DNA of 64,000 nt, taken from positions 62,001 to 126,000 of the forward strand of contig JABVXV010000098.1 of NCBI GenBank assembly GCA_013365325.1. The letters are read 5' to 3'. A program made the position numbers and the translations under genes. Shown here one piece after another: positions 13,140 through 23,406 of the stretch. Numbering within the stretch: the first letter of the stretch is position 1; each line of letters begins with the position of its first letter. The DNA comes from Dipetalonema caudispina (lineage: Eukaryota; Nematoda; Chromadorea; Rhabditida; Onchocercidae). Under the pieces are notes generated by a model, which worked only from the letters and a program-made list of their open reading frames with translations, made no database searches and was not told where the DNA came from.

Positions 13140-14478
13140 ATATCATATCAGAGCATGGTTATCGTCAAGATGGTCGAAAGCCACATCAAATTCGGAACTT
13201 AAATTATAAATTGGGAGTCTATTCACAAGCTGACGGTTCAGCATATCTTGAACAAGGCAATACCAAGGTTTGTTCATTGTTTCTTGTTGAATACTGGTTA
13301 TATTTAAGCACTCTTCGACAATTGTACAATGCATATATTTTATTTGAGAAGGCGAAAGTTAGATTTACAGGTAATGGCTTTGCTGCTTTGCTACAACCGT
13401 CAAATTGAGAATCCTAAAGCTCTCTATACTTTTCCATTCATGTTTAAGCAAGTGTGGTTTAGGTTCTTTGCGCGGTATATGGTCCTTACGAACCCAAACA
13501 ACGAAATCGCTTGCTAGAGGATCGTTGTATCATCAACTGTCAGTATAGCATGGCCACATTCTCAACTAATGAACGGAAGGTTTATTTTATTCTAGTTATG
13601 TCTCAAAGTTACAAACAATTTATTCTTTATCTATTATGTTTGTAAAAAAGCAATTGATATATATCATTATTTGTTTACATTTGCATGAAAATTATTGCTT
13701 CAGGAACGACCACGAGGAGATCGTCGATCGCTCGAATTTGCTCGGCTAATGGAGAAAGCGTTCGAAGCAACAATTCTGACAGAAAACTATCCACGATCAC
13801 AAATTGATGTTTTTTGTGAACTGCTGCAGGTATTAATCTTGAAACTTGTATTCCCATTGTTATAAACACTCATTAGTGCATTTAATTCAACCATCTGTTG
13901 ATATATGTCCATCTGTCGACATTACTTTGATGTTACCATTCCTATTCTGGTTTATCGTATCTAGAAGCGATTTTTTGCGAGAAAAGCTTTTTCTTGAACA
14001 ACGATTTTGCAAGAAGTGTTGTGCTTTTTTTAGAATCATATATGTTGCTTAAGATGTTCATCTTATGATGCTTTCCATACAATTTTTTCTATTTTCGCAG
14101 GCAGATGGAAGTCATCTGGCTGCATGTGTCAATGTGGGAACATTAGCACTTGCTGATGCAGGTGTGCCAATGCGTGGCCTGGTTGCGGCAGCGTCATGTG
14201 CTTGTGCGCCCGGTGGATTAGCGTGTGTAGACGTCAATTCGCGTGAAGAAATGGGTATCATTCCTCGACTAACAGTAGCTACAATTTCGGGACAAGATGC
14301 AATTGTGTTGGCTGAGTTACAAAATAGGCTCCACAAAAGTCATCTAATAGTGGTACTGGAAGCGGCCCGAAAAGCAACAGCTCATGTACACTCATGTCTC
14401 GAAGCTGCCGTATTGACCCATATTAAAGCTGCCATTGGTTTACCCTCCGATAATGATATGGAACTTGATAGCATCTAA
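13136..14478 (+). CDS. EXOSC4: Exosome complex component RRP41 (EXOSC4)
   Basis: RNase PH-fold subunit of the six-membered RNA exosome ring, acting in 3'-5' RNA processing and decay in nucleus and cytoplasm. Exons 13136-13267, 13463-13579, 13704-13829, 14101-14478 (TAA); 250 residues, against 245 in human. Conserved blocks: EHGYRQDGRKPHQIRNL, GVYSQADGSAYLEQGNTK, AVYGPYEPKQRNRLLEDR, INCQYSMATFSTNERK, ERPRGDRRSLEFARLMEKAF, YPRSQIDVFCELLQADG and NVGTLALADAGVPMRGLVAA. Animal RRP41 is generally catalytically inactive and structural. The ATG overlaps the upstream TIM stop codon, and a splice acceptor sits nine bases upstream. RRP4, a partner in the same complex, follows about 0.95 kb downstream on the same strand. 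Confidence 0.95.
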
Positions 14479-15425
14479 TCTACTGATTAGGTAACAGGAA
14501 TATTCATTCACTTATAACGACACTTCGTTTCAGCGTTGACAAAAGATTAGTTATAAGTTTCGAGGAAGCAGTAAAATACTTTAATTCAGTGACGTTGTTC
14601 TTTGTTTTGCCTATGCGTAGTTTTAAATACTTAAGTTGAGACAGACTGTCTCAACTTTTAATTGTTAAATTGTGTCTGTTTATTGCTGGATCATTTGTTC
14701 ATAACTTGCATTCGATCTTATAAGTTTATAATTTTATCCCAAAGTTGAATTTTTAGTTTTGTGTCTCGATTACTGTCACTGTTGTTTTTTACCAGAAAAA
14801 TATTAAATTTTTGAAATTTGTCTTTCATGTCATTTTACGTAACATATCAAAAAATCTATACATATGGAAACGCCTCGAAAATTCGAACGAGATATGGAAT
14901 ATCCATTGAAATAGCTAAGTTTGCTAGGGACTTTCAGTAGCTCTCAGGATTCCTTTTTTTAGGCTTCTCCAAAATTAACAAGTTGTATGATAGTTTTTGA
15001 AATGTTTGACAACATAGATTTTGTTATATGGGTCAAATTCTACATAATTACCACATCTGGGACGTATCATCTGTATCCATCAGTAGTCATGGACTGATAG
15101 CCCTTGTGGTATATCATTACGCTCATCTAATTACATACATTGCTTGAATCACTGCTCCATTTCCTTCTTATTTTTACTCTCATAAATGTGTTAGTTTCAT
15201 TTTCACCCAACTCTAACATTTCGTACCAGTTTTTCATCAAATTTGGAAATATCTTAGAGAAGATTCGGAAAACTTTAGTAGGAAGGATTCAATAGGAAAG
15301 GCATCATAGATTTCTTTTGCGATAGACTTATATGCCTATACCGTTATAGTTCATGAAATGAATATTTTTAAGAGGTGACAAATCCCTTTGGCTTATTTAG
15401 TTTGGCAGTAACTAGAACTTTGCAG
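14479..15425. other. RRP41-RRP4 intercistronic region
   Basis: About 950 bases with no gene seen. It contains a near-perfect palindrome at 14633-14657, described separately, and AT-rich sequence. It is long for a C. elegans type operon spacer but could be within range for other nematodes (inference). Confidence 0.55.
14633..14657. repeat. 25-bp palindrome downstream of RRP41
   Basis: Two 12-base arms, AAGTTGAGACAG and CTGTCTCAACTT, are exact reverse complements around a single A. It lies about 155 bases after the RRP41 stop. In RNA it would form a tight hairpin with almost no loop; as DNA it is a candidate dyad binding site. Confidence 0.85.
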
Positions 15426-16916
15426 ATGTCGTTGGAGATTGCCGGACCTTCAAGTTTCAAGGAACTGGAGGTAGTCGTGACGGAGAGACGAGTTCCCGAG
15501 AACAAACTAATTGTACCTGGTGCTAAAGTCACTTCTAATCCCGATTTTATGAGGTTGTATTAGGATTAATAAAAAAATAAGACAAAATATACTTTTAAGT
15601 GATAAAATACTATTCTCTCGATTTGACATTATGTAAGTAGTGAGAGAATAGTGGTATTGGAGAACATTTTTCGGTAGCTTTCTATGTTGTCAATTTCTCC
15701 TAGTTGAACCCGTTGAAGTTTTATTGGTCCTCATTTCTAGAGCTTTCTTTTGGTTTGGATTTCGAATAAAATGATATAGATAGAAATACTTCAGAGGACA
15801 TGGCACATATATGCGTGGTGATGATTTGATAGCATCAGTAGCTGGTACTGTTGAACAAGTTAATAAGCTTGTTTCGGTACGACCCTTAAAAAGCAGGTAA
15901 GGTTTTGCTTATGGCTAACTGAGATTTTACCTCTTATTGTTTATGCTTATATTTGGACAGCTCGAGTTTTCAGAGATATCTTTACGTATTATCCGTTTTC
16001 CGTTTTTTTGTGTTATATTCTGGCTTTGTGTTTTTCTCCACTTTCTTCTAGATATAACGGAGAAATCGGCGATGTGGTGATTGGACGAATCACGGAAGTG
16101 CAACAGAAAAGGTGGAAGGTTGAGACAAATTCCAGGCTAAATTCGACGTTGCTTCTTTCCAGCGTAAACTTGCCGGGTGGTGAGCTGGTACGGTTTTTTC
16201 CAATAAAAATTAGCGATTAAAGTATTTTTTGAAATGCAGTGTTACTTTTACTGACTTCACTTCTGTTTTTTCTTTTTTAATTTCTGTATTCGTCTCTTAC
16301 TAAAGAAAATATTCAATTAGCATTTCCTTTTCAAAGATTATATCGCTTTGATTTGTAGAGGAGAAAATCAGTGGAAGATGAACGAATGATGCGTGAGTAT
16401 CTCAAAGAGGGAGACCTCATCAGTGTAATTTTTTTTTTTGCTTGATCAATAGAATATTCTAAACTTAGTATTTTTTCTTTACCAGAGTCTCTTTAGTCAT
16501 CTTTTCATTAATTTCGAGCTGAAATAGTCAACTTATTTTGATTGATGTGATTTTCATTCCCAGGCAGAAGTACAAAAGGTGCACTCAGACGGACAGTTAT
16601 CGTTGCATACGAGAAATTTAAGATATGGGAAGGTTCGTCTTTTTTTGCTTTTCTCGAAGTTTTGCAGAAGTGAAGTCTTTCTCTAATGTTTAAGATTTTT
16701 TTTGCTTTGATTCTTTTTCATCAATGAAGATGTTTGGTCACTTAAAGGTGATGCAACTGTAATTGCATATATACTTCGAGGAGTGTACAGAACTAGTCAT
16801 TACACAAGAACAGATGAAATCTATTGTTGGTTGCGTTTCTTTTTTCCAAATGATGCAACTTTTTGATTTTTGATATGCTTAGTTATCTCAGTACTAAAAA
16901 TTTTAACGTTGAAAGC

Positions 16917-16952
<36 letters not shown>

Positions 16953-17930
16953 AAATGCAAACAAGTTTTGAAATAATGTTTGAGTGACGTCTTGCTGCAT
17001 TTTCACATTTCATGCAGTAAAATACTGCTAGAAATATATTTATTTGCAAAGCATTTTATTTTCTTATTTCTGCTACAAGAATCATTTTCAGCTTTCGCAA
17101 GGAACCTTGATAAAAATTTCTCCATATTTGGTCAAACGAAGAAAATCACACTTCCATACGTTGCCGTGTGGTGTTTCCGTAATTTTTGGACGTAACGGTT
17201 ATATTTGGATAGCACCAGTAGCAAGTGAAGAACAGAACATGACTGGAGGTTATTCGCAAAATTTGGAAGAGGTAGTCTTCGGCTGTAGCCGTATGTTGTT
17301 GTAAACATTAGATAACCATAACTGATATATTCTTCAACACTTTCTGTCCTTATGTCGTAAAACTTCCATGCGTTTCTGGAAGTATTTGAAGGTAATACCA
17401 ATGAAAATCCGATCAGTTATAGCACGTGTGGCAAATTGTGTAAATATCCTTGCCATGCATCATATTCCACTCTACGATACAACGGTGGTTCTTGCTTATG
17501 ATGCTTCTCTTAATTCTGAGGTCAGTTTATTGGACAGAAGTTAAATTTTATTTACAGTGAACAAACTGTAATATCTTTTTCTGTATAGTTTTAGAGATGT
17601 TTTAGATTTCTAATCTCATTTAGCAATCTTCAAGCATAAAATGATGCCACTCTTGTAGTCTTCTGTTCTTATCTTATTTTTATACATTGTTAGCACAACT
17701 TTGTTGTATCAAAATTCCTCAGATATATATTCTGGGAAGAAATTTATTTATTTGTGGTTTTAATGGCCAGCTGTCTCATCAGAAAAAAAAGTTATTCATA
17801 TATTTCTTTACTGAAAGCAATTACTTTTCTTGCATTTTCTGTTGCTGTTCAGATAAAAGAATTGTTGAAGCCGGAATCAGCAGCAAATATTGCAACAGAA
17901 GTTGCGCTGCAGCTGGAAAAAGATTGCTGA
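15426..17930 (+). CDS. EXOSC2: Exosome complex component RRP4 (EXOSC2)
   Basis: RNA-binding cap subunit of the exosome. Exons 15426-15553, 15795-15896, 16052-16187, 16359-16424, 16564-16632, 17092-17271, 17392-17520, 17853-17930 (TGA); 295 residues (human 293). Order: N-terminal domain with [20 protein letters not shown] and [19 protein letters not shown]1 domain with [19 protein letters not shown] and [17 protein letters not shown], then EGDLISAEVQKV; KH domain with [19 protein letters not shown], which keeps the G-x-N-G loop as GRNG. The ATG directly follows CTTTGCAG, a likely spliced-leader site. AATAAA at 17949-17954, 19 bases after the stop, is a good polyadenylation signal. A decayed copy of the last exon lies near 18041. 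A 30-base A tract sits in intron 5. Confidence 0.95.
15609..15651. repeat. Inverted repeat in RRP4 intron 1
   Basis: ACTATTCTCTC and GAGAGAATAGT form exact 11-base arms around a loop of about 20 bases. No known element was recognised. Confidence 0.7.
16922..16951. repeat. Poly(A) tract, 30 bases
   Basis: Uninterrupted run of 30 A in RRP4 intron 5. It could be a retroposon tail remnant or simple slippage; no retroposed gene body was recognised next to it. Confidence 0.9.
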
Positions 17931-18590
17931 AGAAGTGGGACGTTGATAAATAAACTTTTTTTTTTTCTAATTTTGATTGTTTAGAATGTTCCTGTTAAGT
18001 GTAAGCCATGGAATGATTGTACTGTATCATAGCTTTGATAGTTCAGAAAAAAGAATTATTGAAGTTGGAATCGGCCGTAAACATGAATTGTTTTGAACGA
18101 ATAGAAACTATGTGTCAGCTTTCATATATAATTGATAAAAAATGATGCATTCCTGATTGAATTGTTCCAATATGTTGTTATTTTGTCGATTCATCAATTC
18201 CAGGTTGCGTTCATTATTTTTCGAGATTTTTGAAAGATGTTGTTTCTTTTTTGTTGTTGCACATTTTCTTCTAGAAGATTATTCTTACTAATAAAAGAGC
18301 TGATATGCAAAATTGAATTTTTTGAACGAATATAAATGGTGTAAAAACCTTCCTATATCACTGTTAGAAAATGATATAATACTAGTTAATTCGTTTCAGT
18401 GCATTGAATTTTGCATGACATGACATAGGAAAGTTTTGTTTTTACACTTGGCAAGCGAAAAACAAATCACTTAGAAGGGGATTCATCACTGAAAAGTGAA
18501 ATTCGATTAGGTGGGTAAGTTAATTGGGCATGTTTCCCTTATTTTCCAGTGCTGGTTTTTTTCTGCATAATAGAATTGTTGTAATAATAT
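17931..18590. repeat. RRP4-PGLS spacer with degenerate repeats
   Basis: The spacer contains a decayed copy of the RRP4 last-exon start at 18041-18083 (GTTCAG followed by a close match to AAAGAATTGTTGAAGCCGG). It also has two diverged copies of a TGAATT..TTTGAACGAATA block near 18086-18115 and 18312-18340. A strong TTTTCCAG at 18549 may be a spliced-leader acceptor for the next gene. Confidence 0.6.
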
Positions 18591-20576
18591 ATGTGGAAGG
18601 TTGAATGCTTTGATAAAATTCAGACTCGAATTTGTCAGCGGTGGAAAGAAATGTTGGGTAGTGATGTGAAGACCAGTGGAGGAAAAGTTGTAGCTATTGA
18701 AAATGTTACTGATTTGGATGAGAAATTGGGACTCTACGTGAAGGAGATTCTTAAGAAAGCAATCACTGAACGAAGTGCTGCTAAAATTGCTCTCTCTGGT
18801 GAGCTTCATACAGTTTGCAATTCTCATATTCTTTAAGTGATAGAACTTGAATTTTCAAATCACTCCGAGATGTTCACTGTTTTTTAAATTTCGCCGTTAA
18901 GCAGTAGTTTTTAGAGTTCCAGTGCCGTTCTCGGTGTTCCTGGAAGGGATATTTTGCCTTCCCTATTTAAACTTGAAACTTGCTGCTCTGAAATCAATTT
19001 CAAATGATTTAAAGCATCTTGGACTTCCTACTTCTTCACGCAAGGATTATCATACCAACAAAGTACTTATTAATGTGGATGTGTTGAAGAGCATTTACAT
19101 GATAAAGTTTACCAGGTGGTTCGATGCCTGCTATGGTAGCACCGCTATTGGCGAGGTTAGAGGATATCGAATGGTCAAAAGTTCGGATATTTGTGGCAGA
19201 CGAACGAATGGTTCCACTAAGTGATATTGAGTCGAATACAGGAACTTATATGAAAATCCTTCCGTCCAATATCAGCCAGTCATTCGTGCATTATGGACCC
19301 ATTGACAACAGTATTGCTTGTTTCTATTTATCCATGCTTTGTTTTTGTTTTAGATTGCAAATTTTAGCGCCTAACTTTGTTTCATTGAAAGTTTTGGAAC
19401 TTTGTCATTTATTGCTGTTGAAATCATAAGGCATTGAAAACAAATGGTAGTTTTTAATTCGGAAAAAGACGGAGCATTGTTTCATTTTCCTCAAAAGCTA
19501 ATAATCTGTATTCATTTACTAACTTTACCATATTAACAAAACATTTGCAGCAGCGCAGTGTGCGAAGAACTATGAAGAACAGATACGTTATTGTACTACA
19601 GAGACGGAAGAAGGTTGGCCTGTGTTCGATTTGCTGTTATTGGGGATTGGACCAGATGGTCATACGTGCTCCTTGTTTCCTGGACATCCATTGTTAAAGG
19701 TAAAAATACGAAGTTTTATTTTGAACTGTTCTCTTATTTTTGCGAAATGTTATCGTGACTGGTATCATTAATAACAGCAAACTAGCTAAGCAAGTTGTTA
19801 TCTGTAGATTGTTGTACTAAATTCACATTTAGAAATCTCACTGATAAAATAAGCATGGTAGGTTTTAGTTTTAAATAAGTACTTACTGGAACTAACCATT
19901 CGAAGAGATATTGTTAATCTATCGCTCATATACTTAACTTTGTTGCATTTGAAGATTATGCAAGAACACCAAATAAATTGTCTTTACTGCTTCAAGCGTT
20001 TTACCATGTGTCGTAAATATAAGTGATTTTACAATAATATAAGTTCAGGAAAATGTCAAATGGGTTGCAGAGATCGAAGATTCTCCGAAACCACCACCAA
20101 GACGTATAACCTTTACGCTACCAGTTATTAATCATGCTCGATATGTGGCATTTATTTGTACTGGTAGAAGGAAGGGTGAATTAATACGGGTAAGTTTTAA
20201 TAAGAACACCTTGTCAGAAAATATTTATCAGCAACGATACTGTAATCTTTTCATCATATTGTTTTTTTAGTGTTAGTTACCGACCAATGAAGATTGATAT
20301 TTTGAAATGAAAAGCCTTATTTCACATTTACCGGTGGATGGTAATCAAAAAAAAAAACTCTTTAAAAGTGAAGTTCAAGTTGAATAAGGTCTCAGCACTT
20401 AGCTGTAAACTAGCGAATAATTTTCGTAAATAATAATGAATGTGTTGCAGGAAATCATTGGTGGTCAGAATTCCAATTTCCCAGCAGCAATGGTGAAGCC
20501 GAAGTCAGGTAATATATCTTGGTTCATGGATAACGAAGCATTTACTGCTTGTAGTGCCTCTGCTAACTGTCTGTGA
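18591..20576 (+). CDS. PGLS: 6-phosphogluconolactonase
   Basis: Cytosolic enzyme hydrolysing 6-phosphogluconolactone to 6-phosphogluconate, the second step of the oxidative pentose phosphate pathway. Exons 18591-18798, 19116-19310, 19551-19699, 20049-20189, 20451-20576 (TGA); 272 residues, about family length. Motifs: [19 protein letters not shown] with the sugar-phosphate binding [44 protein letters not shown], the active-site block with [23 protein letters not shown]; and [14 protein letters not shown] near the C-terminus. The first ATG at 18591 was chosen as the longest frame after the acceptor at 18549; a second ATG at 18651 is equally possible and would remove 20 residues. It is the last gene of the four-gene plus-strand cluster. 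Confidence 0.94.
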
Positions 20577-23406
20577 TATGATGTTATTTTATTAATTATG
20601 GTATCTTTATCAGTAGTGAGACGATTTACTAAATCACTTGAAGTACTTTTTGTCAAGAAGCAGCTGTTTTGGGCACTGCTATATTATGAAGGATCACGTT
20701 AAGGTCGGAATAATTTTTATTTTTAATTCATCATCGATGATATTGGTGATGAATTATCACTGTTCATACAAACAGGAAGTTTCACTAAGTCTTCATCCTT
20801 TCTATTTCACTTTTCCGCATGAGATTCGTTTTTTTAAAAGTTTTGTTTTTCTGTTGCCTGACATACACGATTTTGTAAAAAAAAAAAAAATTCAGTAGAT
20901 TCTTTTGAAATTGGTTTTTATTAAATTCCCTAATTTTTTTCATCATTCGATCTGTTTTCTATTTTTTATTAAAAAGATTTAATAAATCCAGTTCGAAAAG
21001 GATCTGAAAAGTTAACTTTTCAAAAGGTACTGAATTTATTTGCAGATATTACGTTATAAAAAGTAGTTCGCATTTGTTTTCTTTTTTTTTTTGAATATGG
21101 AAGTCGCCAGTACAGAGTAGCAATAATAAAGTATCTCAAAATCGACAACGTAATGTTTATCTTATTCGGTCAGTATTCCTGCACAATTCAGAACAATTTT
21201 CTGAACGCAACATTATGCTGAAGAAATAAAATGATGAATTGGATCGCTGTTGTAGAAAGTGTTGGAAAATATCTTGCAACAATCAGGATTGATTAACCGC
21301 TCATTCATATGAAATTAGGTCACTGAACTACCTATTCGTGTTCCACATTTTAAAATCTTATGACAGAAAAAAAAAAGCACACATTTAAAAATTTCGTAGC
21401 TTGAACGTCAGAATTTTGAGAGCCGCTATAAAAACCACACATGATAGCAGCTTCTACATATAGCCAATGATGAAAATGACAAAATTCATAACCTTTTTTC
21501 TCTTGATTGTTATTTTGTTTTATAGTATTGAATTTTGCATAAAGGTAGAGAGAATGTACAGGTGACACAAATGTCCTGGAAGGTATCAAATAGCGCATTG
21601 TCCTTTTTTACTCGAATTTGTGTTATCCTTTTATTTATTCGCAACTGCCATTATTATTATTAACTGATTATAATATTCAAAATGCAAGATATGAGTGAAA
21701 TAGTAGTAAAAAGTAATCGGCTGTGGTAATCAATCTATTAATAATGTAATAATGACGTAAAGTAACGCTGCAAGATGGGTAATATTGCGAACCATTATAG
21801 AATTGGTGAAGACAATGAAGTAATTGGATGATAAAGTGATAATAAAGCAAAAAATGAGGTAAACGAATAAGAGAAGAAGTAATCAGTGAATTAAGCACAA
21901 TAACAAATTACCCAACCGACTTTACGAGTAACCTTGCCATGTATTGCATGTTCCAAAAAACTGATATGTTGGTAACAACGATTTCATCATCCACACATAT
22001 GTTATACAACAATCGTAGGGAAGGAAAATCTAACAGTTTAAAGAGATTTTAATTTGCAATAATTATGATGCATCGTACTCTACCCTCCTTTTTGATAGTC
22101 ATTTAAGATAGCGCTATTATTACTGCTCCACTGAATCCTACCTGTAGAACAGATTCTATCTGAGTTCAATTTACCTAACTATTCTAAAATTATTGCTATT
22201 GTTACAATAATGTGGGATATGGTGAAGGACAGTGTTGAAGGTCATTTATATCAGTCTAATATCTTTCCTCATTTGTATCGGTCTAATCTTTTACCCTGCA
22301 GATCACTGTTATGAATTGTCATCCTTCACTATTACCAATTACTACTGTTTTCATCCATTAGCATTATCACCTTCAGTATCCCATCATTCTATATTCAGTG
22401 CCAGTTGAAAATTACAAATAATCCCACTGTTGTTACCATTACTTTCTATTATTTAGAGATTATTGTATAATATTACGGACTTGCATATCGATACCCCTGT
22501 CAATTCTTGATTACAAGATACTGATCTTTATCATCTGATCTTACAGAATGGTGCCTTTCCTAAGCCTGCTAAAGAATGATCATCTTCGAAAAAGAATGTT
22601 TGAATATCTTTTTAGTAAACATAGAAGAACAATTCGTTAGTGAAATCTCAAAGTCGCCCTTCTGTAGTTCAATTTTGTTTGGTTGGTTTACCTTGCCTAT
22701 CAATATAATTAACTGTAGCGAAGTCCTTTCAATTTCCATCAGTAGTAATTTCCTAGAAAACAGACTAAGCTAAGGGTTTTTCAACTATTGATCAATTTTT
22801 TTCAGTAAATATGCAAACAGCTAAATGATAATTAATTTTATGTAGAGCGTGAAAAATTTTCCATTTTTGAAATGATCAACTAAATACTCTATGAAATGAC
22901 AGGAGATATTGCTTTTAGAAAGAAATATATAATAACTGAGCCTACAACCTTGAAATCATATAGACAGCATCGAGGTCAATGCGGTATTTTACATTACAGA
23001 TGTATATCAGCATCTTATGAGAATGGTCACTTTTCATCCTGTTAAGGTTTTTCCCCCAACAACCGGTATCTAAGGAGTGTATAATTAAGCTAATTTCCTA
23101 TCCACCATTACTTTATATCAGCGTAATTGATATTTACCAAATATCGTTGGCATATTTATTCTACTGTTTTTTAGCCCTCTTCTCATTTGACATAATTTTA
23201 TTTGTCAAAATATACTTCTAAACTAAAAACATCAGAAAAAGTTCATTATTATTGCCGCTTTCTTCTTGTTGCTATATTAAATTGTATGTAAAGTTGAAAA
23301 ACTTACAGAGGATGAAAGATTGATTGATTGGTAATATTTTCTGCTAAAAAAAGGCATATCGAAGGCAGAAGGGAACATTGGATGAGGTGAAATATTGCTG
23401 GATCAA
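20577..23406. other. Gene-poor interval, no gene seen
   Basis: About 2.8 kb of AT-rich sequence after PGLS. Short frames such as + 22576-22773 and - 21677-21898 show no recognisable family, no consistent splice partners and simple hydrophobic or repetitive composition. It presumably holds the promoter of the next gene. Confidence 0.5.

Noticed and set aside
21350..21898. Minus-strand ORFs between PGLS and the SEA gene
   Set aside because: Hydrophobic or low-complexity translations without motif, start context or splice partners.
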